Source of the DNA: Granulosicoccus sp964390335
GTDB taxonomy: Bacteria; Pseudomonadota; Gammaproteobacteria; Granulosicoccales; Granulosicoccaceae
DNA length: 64,000 nt
NCBI GenBank assembly: GCA_964390335.1
Contig: CAYMHU010000002.1
Coordinates: forward strand, 124,001 to 188,000
Reading direction: 5' to 3'
Part shown: positions 34,002-42,028 of the stretch, one piece after another
How the letters are laid out: each line of letters begins with the position of its first letter
Numbering within the stretch: position 1 is the stretch's first letter
The notes under the pieces: model-generated
Databases searched by the model: none
What the model was told of the DNA's origin: nothing
What the model saw: only the letters and a program-made list of their open reading frames with translations
Made by a program: the position numbers and the translations under genes

Positions 34002-35912
34002 ATGGATCTTACCCAAATCGATCATTTCGACAACGCTACTTCGTCGTTCTGTACAGAAACTGATCATCGCCCCGATCCACCGCTTAAGCTCGAACACACC
34101 GGTTGGTTAGCTGGGATTCATGCCCCAGCAGATCTGCGCTCGCAACCAAAACACGTACTACCCGAAATATGCGCTGAGTTGCGTCAAGAATTGATTAACC
34201 AGGTGTCTACAAGCGGTGGTCATTTTGGCGCAAATCTTGGCGTGATTGAATTGACCGTCGCACTGCATTTTGTTTTTGACACACCTCGCGATAAATTGAT
34301 CTGGGATGTCGGGCACCAAAGCTACCCACATAAAATATTGACAGGACGTCGTGAACGTATGGCTGGTGTTCGTCAACTCGGCGGTCTATCCGGTTTTCCA
34401 GTTATGAGCGAGAGCGAATACGATGCATTTGGCACAGCGCATGCCGGAAACTCGATTAGCGCAGGGCTTGGCATGGCCACCGCAATCGCGCGAAGCCAGT
34501 CATACGATGAACCAGCACCACGCGTAGTGTGCGTTTTAGGTGACGGCGCGTTAACAGAGGGTATGGTGTTTGAGGCACTGAATCACGGTGGAGCAACTAA
34601 CGAGAACCTGCTGATCGTGCTCAATGACAATCAAATGTCCATCTCACCTAATGTAGGTGCGCTAACGAACGCAGGTGGAGAACATTACGAACGTTTTTTT
34701 ACGTCACTTGGTGTTCAATACAATGGTCCTGTTGACGGCCATGATATCAATCAACTGACCGAATCGTTAAAAGCGACACAACAGCACCATGGCGTACAGG
34801 TTCTGCATGTGTTAACGCAAAAAGGCAAAGGCTATGAAGCAGCCGAGCGTGAACCCGTGGCGTATCATGCGGTGCCCGTATTCGACCCTGCTACCGGTGT
34901 GTGTAAAGCCAAGAAACCAAGTAAACAAACCTACACATCGGTATTCGGTGCCTGGGCTTGCGATGCAGCGGAAGCTGATTCGAGGGTGACGTTAATCACA
35001 CCTGCCATGAAAGAAGGCTCGGGCTTGGTCGAGTTTGAACGCCGATTCAAATCGCAGTTTCATGATGTAGCTATTGCAGAACAGCATGCTGTCACTTTCG
35101 CAGCGGGACTCGCCTGTGAAAACCAAAAACCCGTGGTAGCCATCTATTCCAGTTTTCTGCAACGTGCATATGATCAGGTGATTCATGATGTTGCACTACA
35201 AAACCTCGATGTTCTGTTCGCTATAGATCGCAGTGGTCTTGTAGGTAACGATGGGGCAACTCACCACGGCAGTTTTGACGCCAGTTTCCTGCGCTGTGTG
35301 CCTAATTTAATTGCGATGGCACCGGCTGATGAACGAGAGTGCCGTCAGATGTTGCAAACCGGTCTGGAATACCCGGGGCCGGCAGCTGTGCGTTTTGAAC
35401 GCGGTAGTGGTTGCGGTGCTGTACCTGAAGAGACCCTTGACACGTTGCCGATCGGCCAAGCAAACATTGTTAGAAAAGGCCGTGGCACAGCCATATTGGC
35501 GTTCGGCAGTACGGTACACAGCGCGCTGATGGCAGCTGATACTCTTGGCGCGACCCTTGTCAACATGCGATTCATCAAACCCATCGATGAACAGATTTTG
35601 GTTCAACTCGCCGCCGATCACGATACGTTCATCACGGTTGAAAACAATGTGGTTAGCGGTGGCGCAGGCAGCGCCGTAAACGAAGCATTGAATCGCTTGT
35701 GTGTGTTTAAGCCGGTGCTCAACCTTGGGTTGCCAGACTCTTTTGTCGGTCACGGTACTCAGCAAGAGTTATTACGCGAGTGCCAATTGGATACTCAAGG
35801 TATCGCCGAGCAAATCAAGCAATTTATAAAAACCGTGGATACTGCGCGGTACGCGAACTCAAGCGCTACTGCGAATATCACTGACAAATTGAAATACCAG
35901 CTGGCAAATTGA
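34002..35912 (+). CDS. dxs: 1-deoxy-D-xylulose-5-phosphate synthase
   Basis: 636 aa, normal length. It uses thiamine diphosphate to join pyruvate and glyceraldehyde-3-phosphate, the first step of the MEP isoprenoid pathway. Landmarks are WDVGHQSYPHKILTGRR, the thiamine-diphosphate motif GDGALTEGMVFEALNHGG, and ENNVVSGGAGSAVNE. GGAG lies nine bases before the ATG. It heads a run with crtC, hemC and bciA, and carries the PpsR-type sites in its promoter, so precursor supply seems tied to pigment synthesis. Confidence 0.93.
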   Translation: MDLTQIDHFDNATSSFCTETDHRPDPPLKLEHTGWLAGIHAPADLRSQPKHVLPEICAELRQELINQVSTSGGHFGANLGVIELTVALHFVFDTPRDKLIWDVGHQSYPHKILTGRRERMAGVRQLGGLSGFPVMSESEYDAFGTAHAGNSISAGLGMATAIARSQSYDEPAPRVVCVLGDGALTEGMVFEALNHGGATNENLLIVLNDNQMSISPNVGALTNAGGEHYERFFTSLGVQYNGPVDGHDINQLTESLKATQQHHGVQVLHVLTQKGKGYEAAEREPVAYHAVPVFDPATGVCKAKKPSKQTYTSVFGAWACDAAEADSRVTLITPAMKEGSGLVEFERRFKSQFHDVAIAEQHAVTFAAGLACENQKPVVAIYSSFLQRAYDQVIHDVALQNLDVLFAIDRSGLVGNDGATHHGSFDASFLRCVPNLIAMAPADERECRQMLQTGLEYPGPAAVRFERGSGCGAVPEETLDTLPIGQANIVRKGRGTAILAFGSTVHSALMAADTLGATLVNMRFIKPIDEQILVQLAADHDTFITVENNVVSGGAGSAVNEALNRLCVFKPVLNLGLPDSFVGHGTQQELLRECQLDTQGIAEQIKQFIKTVDTARYANSSATANITDKLKYQLAN

Positions 35913-35916
35913 TTCC

Positions 35917-36897
35917 TTGCAAACTGAATATCCAATGTTTACCCGTGAGGTATCGCGCAATGGCTATTGCTGGTGGTACATGGATGCGGAAAGCGCAGAT
36001 CAACAACATCGTTTAACCATTATCGCGTTTATCGGCAGCGTGTTTTCGCCATACTATAAACGTGCCCGAAATAAATCAGCTGTTGATCCATTGCAACACT
36101 GCTCCTTGAATGTCGCGTTGTACGGCGCGAACAACGTTTGGTGTATGACTGAGCGGCATCGCGAGGATGTAGAGCTTCAACCAGACTACATGCGCATTGG
36201 TCCAAGCTCTTTAAGTTATACACGCTCCGATAACCATACCGGCCGTCTGACGATCAACATTGAAGAACGCGCGGCGCCAATACCAAGACGAGTCAAAGGT
36301 CAAATCACTGTCGATATCCAATTACAAACTGATGCTCAATTCACCCTGGACGACAATGGTCGGCACCATTGGTGGCCTGCTGGACCAAACAGTCAAGTCA
36401 GTGTACAAATGGAGCGCCCGTTCACGCAATGGACAGGTAATGCGTATGTCGATATGAATCAGGGTGATCAACCTATTGAGAACGACCTGCAATACTGGTG
36501 TTGGTCGCGATTTCGAACCGCATCAGGCACACAGATTCACTACGATGTGTTCAACACCGATTCTCAGTTGTCTGGCAACCCTGACAAAGCGATTGCAGTC
36601 CACATCGGTACCAATAGCGATGTACAGCCAATCAAGCCGTCAACATTGCATGAGCTACCGCGCTCTGGATGGCGCATGCGTCGTCACGCCAGAAGTGACG
36701 CGAGCGTCCCGAAGATTATCAGCGCATTAGAAGACACGCCGTTTTACACACGATCAGCTGTTAGAACCGGCGTAAACCAGCACTCGGTCAACGGTATTAA
36801 TGAAAGTGTTTCGCTAACGCGTTTTAACAACCCCATCGTGCAAACCATGCTGCGATTCAGAATGCCACGCTTGCGGTGGCAAAAACGCTCAAACTAG
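35917..36897 (+). CDS. crtC: Acyclic carotenoid 1,2-hydratase
   Basis: 326 aa. NGYCWWYMDAESADQQHRL and TIIAFIGSVFSPYY are the family signature near the N-terminus. It adds water to the C1,2 double bond of neurosporene or lycopene. The TTG at 35917 is preferred over the ATG at 35935, because the residues between (PMFTREV) align with the conserved P-x-F-x3-V before GY-WWY. It begins four bases after the dxs stop, so translation is probably coupled. Confidence 0.85.
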   Translation: MQTEYPMFTREVSRNGYCWWYMDAESADQQHRLTIIAFIGSVFSPYYKRARNKSAVDPLQHCSLNVALYGANNVWCMTERHREDVELQPDYMRIGPSSLSYTRSDNHTGRLTINIEERAAPIPRRVKGQITVDIQLQTDAQFTLDDNGRHHWWPAGPNSQVSVQMERPFTQWTGNAYVDMNQGDQPIENDLQYWCWSRFRTASGTQIHYDVFNTDSQLSGNPDKAIAVHIGTNSDVQPIKPSTLHELPRSGWRMRRHARSDASVPKIISALEDTPFYTRSAVRTGVNQHSVNGINESVSLTRFNNPIVQTMLRFRMPRLRWQKRSN

Positions 36898-36943
36898 CAC
36901 AGTGTTTATTAATAACTGTATAACGTGAACTGGACGACCCACT

Positions 36944-37879
36944 ATGTCTGAAACGATTCGTATTGCAACCCGACAAAGTCCACTGGCCTTGTGGCAAGCT
37001 AACTTTGTTCGCGAGCGGCTGCTTGCACTGCATCCTGAACTAAACATCGAACTGCTGCCAATGACCACCAAAGGTGATCGTGAGCAATCAACCTCTCTGG
37101 CAAAAATCGGTGGAAAGGGATTATTCCTGAAGGAACTGGAAACAGCGCTACTAGACACCTCCGCCGATTTAGCCGTGCATTCGATGAAAGACGTAACCGC
37201 GCACATGCCGAAGGGCTTGGAGATAAGCACACTGATTGAACGACATAATCCGTTAGATGCACTGGTGTCCAATCGATTTTCATCACTTGATCAACTACCT
37301 GACCACGCTGTTATTGGTACCTGCAGTCCCAGAAGACAATCTCAGCTATTGCATTTTAATCCGACGTTTAAGATTGTGGAGTTGCGTGGCAATGTCGGCA
37401 CCCGCTTAAGTAAACTGGACGCTGGAAAATTTGATGCCACTTTACTTGCGTGCGCTGGCTTGGAACGGCTTGGTTTGCAAAGTCGAATCGCGCAGGCAAT
37501 TCCAGCAAAACAGTGTTTACCTGCTGTAACCCAAGGCACAATCGGTATAGAAATCCGGTCTAACGATACACGTATGAAAGCACTGCTTAAACCACTGAAC
37601 CATAGACCCACTGCGGTAAGAACCATCGCAGAGCGTGCCTTTAGCGCCCGATTGAACGGTGGGTGTTCTGCGCCTATCGCCGCGTTCGCGCGCGTTGATG
37701 GTGACCGGGTTGAAATGAGCGCACGCGTGATTTCGTTGGACGGCGCGAGCTTATTGCATGCATCTAAGTCAGCCGTATTAAATGACGCACAAAAACTGGG
37801 AACCCAATTAGCCATTGATCTGCTGGAGCAAGGAGCACAAGAGATTTTAGACAATGCCGACCATGCTTTAATAGCATGA
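36944..37879 (+). CDS. hemC: Porphobilinogen deaminase (hydroxymethylbilane synthase)
   Basis: 311 aa. It polymerises four porphobilinogens. Landmarks are RIATRQSPLALWQA, KGLFLKELETALL, SMKDV, RGNVGTRLSKLD, and the dipyrromethane-carrying Cys in NGGCSAPIAA. It lies in the dxs-crtC-hemC-bciA run, 46 bp after crtC. Common tetrapyrrole genes are usually elsewhere, so its placement here suggests co-control with bacteriochlorophyll demand. Confidence 0.92.
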   Translation: MSETIRIATRQSPLALWQANFVRERLLALHPELNIELLPMTTKGDREQSTSLAKIGGKGLFLKELETALLDTSADLAVHSMKDVTAHMPKGLEISTLIERHNPLDALVSNRFSSLDQLPDHAVIGTCSPRRQSQLLHFNPTFKIVELRGNVGTRLSKLDAGKFDATLLACAGLERLGLQSRIAQAIPAKQCLPAVTQGTIGIEIRSNDTRMKALLKPLNHRPTAVRTIAERAFSARLNGGCSAPIAAFARVDGDRVEMSARVISLDGASLLHASKSAVLNDAQKLGTQLAIDLLEQGAQEILDNADHALIA

Positions 37880-37906
37880 CACAGCACACAGCGCCAATAG
37901 GGATAC

Positions 37907-37918
37907 GCGCCTAGGCGC
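37907..37918. repeat. 12-bp perfect palindrome before bciA
   Basis: GCGCCTAGGCGC ends 11 bases before the bciA ATG. An outer AGCGCC (37890-37895) can instead pair with GGCGCT (37914-37919). No T-run follows, and no Shine-Dalgarno is visible for bciA. It may be a translation-control hairpin or an operator. Confidence 0.35.
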
Positions 37919-37929
37919 TTAATTGCACT

Positions 37930-38955
37930 ATGAGTGATACTAGCGCAATCAACGACACTAAGTCAGACCTGCGCGTGCTCGTATTAGGTGGAACCGGGAC
38001 TGCAGGCAGTGCGACCGTGCGAGCATTGCAACGCGCTGGTTATACGGTGACTTGTCTCGTGCGAACCAGCGAGCCTGAGTCAAGTCTTGAGCTCATAAGG
38101 CAACGAGCAGCAATTCCCGGCAGCGTTAACGTGCATGCATGCAACGTGACCGAGCCATTGTCATTGCGTAATAAGGGGTTTAAAACCGGGAAATATGACG
38201 TACTGGTTTCGTGCCTTGCGTCGAGAACGGGCGCTTCGGACGACGCCTGGTTAATCGATTATCAAACTCATAGTCAGGCATTGGCGCTTGCAAAGGAATT
38301 CGGTGTTGCACAGTTTATTTTGTTGTCAGCCTTGTGCGTGCAAAAACCATTACTCGATTTTCAACATGCGAAGCGCAAGTTTGAAAAAGAGCTGATTGGC
38401 TCTGATCTCACCTACTCGATCGTCCGCCCAACAGCTTTTTTTAAATCATTGTCCGGTCAAGTTGAACGCGTACGTCGTGGCAAACCCTTTCTGGTGTTTG
38501 GCGATGGCAAATTGACCTCGTGCAAACCCATCAGTGACGACGACTTGGGAGACTACATCACATCGTGCATTGTCGACACGGACAAACACAATAAAATCCT
38601 GCCGATTGGTGGACCGGGCCCTGCCATTACCCCACTCGAACAAGGAGAGTATTTGTTTCGAGCAATGCAGAAGGAACCACAATTTCGTCATGTTCCTATC
38701 AATGTGCTAGATGGCACGATTCGGCTTCTGCGGTTATTTGGGCGTTTTAATAAAACCTGCTCAGCAAAAGCCGAGTTGGCAAGCATTGGCCGATACTATG
38801 CGACAGAATCAATGTTGGTGCTGAATCAGGCCACCGGGCAGTACGATGAAGACAACACGCCCTCGTTCGGAGCGGACACACTGCAAGCGTATTACGACAA
38901 ACTGATTAATGGCTCCGAAACAGTGAAGCTAAATGAACATACCGTGTTTGATTAA
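37930..38955 (+). CDS. bciA: Divinyl (proto)chlorophyllide 8-vinyl reductase, BciA type
   Basis: 341 aa, atypical SDR/NmrA-like fold. The N-terminus has VLVLGGTGTAGSATVRAL for NADPH binding. SIVRPTAFFKSLSGQVERV and KPFLVFGDGKLTSCKPISDDDLGDYI are the family signature. It reduces the 8-vinyl group to ethyl. It needs no ferredoxin, unlike BciB. It ends four bases into the convergent hydrolase gene. Confidence 0.88.
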   Translation: MSDTSAINDTKSDLRVLVLGGTGTAGSATVRALQRAGYTVTCLVRTSEPESSLELIRQRAAIPGSVNVHACNVTEPLSLRNKGFKTGKYDVLVSCLASRTGASDDAWLIDYQTHSQALALAKEFGVAQFILLSALCVQKPLLDFQHAKRKFEKELIGSDLTYSIVRPTAFFKSLSGQVERVRRGKPFLVFGDGKLTSCKPISDDDLGDYITSCIVDTDKHNKILPIGGPGPAITPLEQGEYLFRAMQKEPQFRHVPINVLDGTIRLLRLFGRFNKTCSAKAELASIGRYYATESMLVLNQATGQYDEDNTPSFGADTLQAYYDKLINGSETVKLNEHTVFD

Positions 38956-39800
38956 CTACTCGAATTGTTTAACTCTGCGACGATACGAACCACCTTGTCG
39001 ATAATCAATTCTCTGTTGGACTTATTAGTCGCTAAGGTAATTCCGCGACCGCACAATTGTTTGCACAGCCAATCGGTAGGTGATTCAAAATCACAATGAC
39101 TCGCGTTGGCAAAATCCGCAACTTCCACCTGTTTAAATTCCTCAAGGATCTTGGTTGCGGCTGCTTGGCGATTGCAAGCGGAAGGCGCACCAGTTAACGC
39201 ATAGACGGTTAAGTCCTCCGCATTAATAAGCGATCGTTGTACCAACCCAGCTGCATCCACTAAATCAAGCAAAATAACTGCAACTGTCGAGTCGTCTTGT
39301 TCAGCTGCGACTAGCGCTGCCAACGCACCGGCTGAAAACCCGGCGTACACTGGTTTACGCACGGCTATGTGTTTTGTCAACAACGTCATATCATGTGCGT
39401 TTTTTTCGTGATTACCTTTTACTAAGCTCATGTTACAAAAATGGAGCGTAACAACCGGGACACCAAAATCAGCGACTGCACGCGCAAGCCCTGCCATGTT
39501 GGATTGGTCGCGCAAAAAACCATGGCCGAGAATCAAGGTAAGCTCGCCCTTAACATTGCGCGGTAGATAATGTGTGAAGTGGATGGTGCACCCGGTGGCT
39601 GAAGCCAGCATCCCTTTGTCAAGTCGGTAGCGTTGGTTGTCGCTATCGATGGATTTCGTGTTGGATACAGTGCCTGCACAGCCACTACAGAGAAGTACTA
39701 AGCCAACACAGTGCAACAACCACCAGTTAAGATACTTTTTTGTTGCGAGTTCAGGCTTTATTCCGGTTGTCAATTCAGTCGTCAGATGCATCGCTATCAC
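38952..39800 (-). CDS. Alpha/beta-hydrolase lipoprotein at the end of the superoperon
   Basis: 282 aa if started at the GTG at 39800; an ATG at 39791 is the alternative. The N-terminal hydrophobic segment ends CSGC, a plausible lipobox at Cys41. The nucleophile elbow is AGFSAGALAAL, and VYAGFSAG and LGHGFLRD fit an alpha/beta-hydrolase core. Whether it acts on a pigment ester, as chlorophyllase does, is speculation. It overlaps orf52, itself overlapping crtB, so all three are coupled. No strong family assignment beyond the fold. Confidence 0.65.
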   Translation of the reverse strand: MIAMHLTTELTTGIKPELATKKYLNWWLLHCVGLVLLCSGCAGTVSNTKSIDSDNQRYRLDKGMLASATGCTIHFTHYLPRNVKGELTLILGHGFLRDQSNMAGLARAVADFGVPVVTLHFCNMSLVKGNHEKNAHDMTLLTKHIAVRKPVYAGFSAGALAALVAAEQDDSTVAVILLDLVDAAGLVQRSLINAEDLTVYALTGAPSACNRQAAATKILEEFKQVEVADFANASHCDFESPTDWLCKQLCGRGITLATNKSNRELIIDKVVRIVAELNNSSS

Positions 39801-39933
39801 CCGGCGCCTTGTGTTGTTTCTTTTTTAAATCTCGTTTTTCACTGAGTCTTTTGACAGAAACATATTCGTATGCAATCCAAGCCAACAAAATGCCTGCAAT
39901 CAGCAGGAATTCTATTAAAAACAGATGACTCAA
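39775..39933 (-). CDS. Small single-span membrane protein (orf52)
   Basis: 52 aa. The TTG start overlaps the crtB stop as TTGA, so translation is probably coupled. Residues 4-24 (LFLIEFLLIAGILLAWIAYEY) form one membrane helix, followed by a strongly basic stretch (SVKRLSEKRDLKKKQHK) and an acidic tail (GDSDASDD). The positive-inside rule puts the C-terminus in the cytoplasm. It is too short for most gene finders. The downstream lipoprotein gene starts inside its 3' end. No family is recognised. Confidence 0.55.
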   Translation of the reverse strand: MSHLFLIEFLLIAGILLAWIAYEYVSVKRLSEKRDLKKKQHKAPGDSDASDD

Positions 39934-41111
39934 CGTCGGATGACACCTGTGTAGCCATAGGGCAGTTTACCGGATCCTGCGCGAAGTTCATGACGGCTTG
40001 CATGTTCGAGTCGATCGATGATTTTAAGCACAGCCACCATCTCATCACCCGTGGTGGTCGGCTGCTCTACTAATCCGCGATACACCCGTACTGGTTGCGC
40101 CGGAGCCGATTCGACCACAGCATCAACCAGGAACGCTGTTTCAGGTGATGGTGGTAATAACAAGTGTTGCTCGCTGACACGTGAAGGTGCTCGCCAGTGT
40201 CGGGCGATTAATGCTAGTTTGCCCGTTAGCGGCACAAACGCACGATAGTCGATGACATCGTAATTAGCGCGCGCAATTTCATGTCCAATGTTTGCATACA
40301 AATGCCTCGCCATTCGAATACCGCGCTGACAATCGCGTGGCAGCATCGCAATGCCACTATCTGCTTGCGAATAGAGTTGTGATGCTCGATGCAAAACTCG
40401 CATGATAACCAATTGCAAACCATTGGCAGACTGAGGTTCGAGCAATTGGTCCGGACTGACACCTGCTTCGGCCAACCAATCCAGCGGCAGATAACAGCGC
40501 CCTGATCTGGCATCTTCGCCAACGTCTCGACAGATATTGGTCAGCTGCATTGCCACCCCTAAGTCACACGCACGGGCTACAGTTTGTTTGTCGCGAATAC
40601 CCATGAGGATCGCCATCATTGCGCCCACTGTTCCCGCTACTCTGGCACCGTAACTCTCGACTTCGGATAAGTTTGCATACGTTCGGCTATCGGCATCCCA
40701 GCAAAACCCCTCGACCAATGCATCGAGCAGCGATCGAGGCAGATCATAATGTTTAACCACCGCTCGCAACGCACGATCACTGGGTTCGATCAATGGCTCA
40801 TGACCAAACACACGTTCAATGCGTGCCTGCACCATCTGTAATGCCAGGGGCTGATCTGTACCGTGATCCACTAGATCATCGGCTTCGCGACAAAACGCAT
40901 ACAACGCCGTTGCTGCATTACGCACTTGCGCTGGCAGTAAATGACTGGCCGCCAGAAACGATTTCGACCCGTTGTTTAACGCACGTCGACAATGGTGCAA
41001 ATCGGTGTTTGACAAAGGTATCGATGCATCCAGCGAGTCGCTCGCCGTATTGTAACCGGAGTTCACCTGTGATGCTTTGGCTATCCCGTGCTCTGTGTTG
41101 GATACACTCAT
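39930..41111 (-). CDS. crtB: Phytoene synthase
   Basis: 393 aa, somewhat longer than usual. It joins two GGPP to phytoene. The first Asp-rich motif lies in LYAFCREADDLVDHG and the second in TNICRDVGEDARSGRCYLP. GVAMQLTNI is typical. It begins in an ATGA overlap with bchO and is overlapped downstream by orf52. The carotenoid start gene therefore sits at the end of the bacteriochlorophyll superoperon. Confidence 0.92.
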   Translation of the reverse strand: MSVSNTEHGIAKASQVNSGYNTASDSLDASIPLSNTDLHHCRRALNNGSKSFLAASHLLPAQVRNAATALYAFCREADDLVDHGTDQPLALQMVQARIERVFGHEPLIEPSDRALRAVVKHYDLPRSLLDALVEGFCWDADSRTYANLSEVESYGARVAGTVGAMMAILMGIRDKQTVARACDLGVAMQLTNICRDVGEDARSGRCYLPLDWLAEAGVSPDQLLEPQSANGLQLVIMRVLHRASQLYSQADSGIAMLPRDCQRGIRMARHLYANIGHEIARANYDVIDYRAFVPLTGKLALIARHWRAPSRVSEQHLLLPPSPETAFLVDAVVESAPAQPVRVYRGLVEQPTTTGDEMVAVLKIIDRLEHASRHELRAGSGKLPYGYTGVIRR

Positions 41112-42028
41112 GATTGAAAGTCCCTTGTTTGGATAGTTGTTTTGAACTGCTCTGGCGCTGCTGTTCCGGGTTGCGCCCGTTCTCGAAGTAACGCATCAAA
41201 CAGCATGGGCGCTTCTTCATGAGCAAGATGACCCAATGCTGGCAATTCAGTTAACGTACTAAATGCTAAACGGGTATTGAGTTGGGTGCATTGGCTTGGA
41301 GGCACCGTTTTATCCATCAAACCAATGACCAAGTGCAAGGGTATGTGCATTGATGGCAAACGATGCGCAAACTCGTGAAGATTCCAATGCGCCATCATTT
41401 TCAATGCGCCACTGACGTGCTTTTTATCGCTTAGCAGTCGTTGATAGTATTGACGCCCTTCATCATCAATCACCGATCCTGTGTCATTGATCAATCGGGA
41501 TGTAATATCGCCTTCAACTGCTCTCCAACGGACTAAGCTGGGTATCATGCTGCTGCTAGCCATCAGTTGGGCCAATGGCGAAAACAGTTGGCCAGCCAAA
41601 CCGCGAAACGGCACTAATGCACCATTAATACTGATGACACATTGAGGCACAGTGTGCTGATCAAGTACCATCTGGCAAGCAATCGCAGCACCGGCTGAAT
41701 GACCCACTATAAAATCAGGCTGGATATCAAGTTCTGAGAGCAGTAGCGCAATGCTATTGCTCATACCGATCAATGACATGTTGGCATCATCGGGCAAAGC
41801 AGTGAATCGATGTCCGGGTAAATCGCACATCACAACACGATAGTGCGAGCTTAAGCGCTGAGCCAACGCGCGCCACGAATGGGTTGATGAACCAGTACCG
41901 TGCAGCAGACACATAACCGGCCCTTCGCCCAATATCTGCACGTGCCACTGCATGCAACCAACACGCACGAACTGGCTGAACTCAGACAATGGCCAATCAT
42001 GCAGTGGTTCGCGCTGAACGACACTCAT
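41108..42028 (-). CDS. bchO: BchO, alpha/beta-hydrolase linked to magnesium chelatase
   Basis: 306 aa. It has the alpha/beta-hydrolase fold with VMCLLHGTGSSTHSW and nucleophile elbow IVGHSAGAAIA. BchO proteins occur directly after bchID and are thought to assist Mg insertion, though the reaction is not settled. It overlaps both neighbours (bchD upstream, crtB downstream) by four bases. Confidence 0.88.
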   Translation of the reverse strand: MSVVQREPLHDWPLSEFSQFVRVGCMQWHVQILGEGPVMCLLHGTGSSTHSWRALAQRLSSHYRVVMCDLPGHRFTALPDDANMSLIGMSNSIALLLSELDIQPDFIVGHSAGAAIACQMVLDQHTVPQCVISINGALVPFRGLAGQLFSPLAQLMASSSMIPSLVRWRAVEGDITSRLINDTGSVIDDEGRQYYQRLLSDKKHVSGALKMMAHWNLHEFAHRLPSMHIPLHLVIGLMDKTVPPSQCTQLNTRLAFSTLTELPALGHLAHEEAPMLFDALLRERAQPGTAAPEQFKTTIQTRDFQS

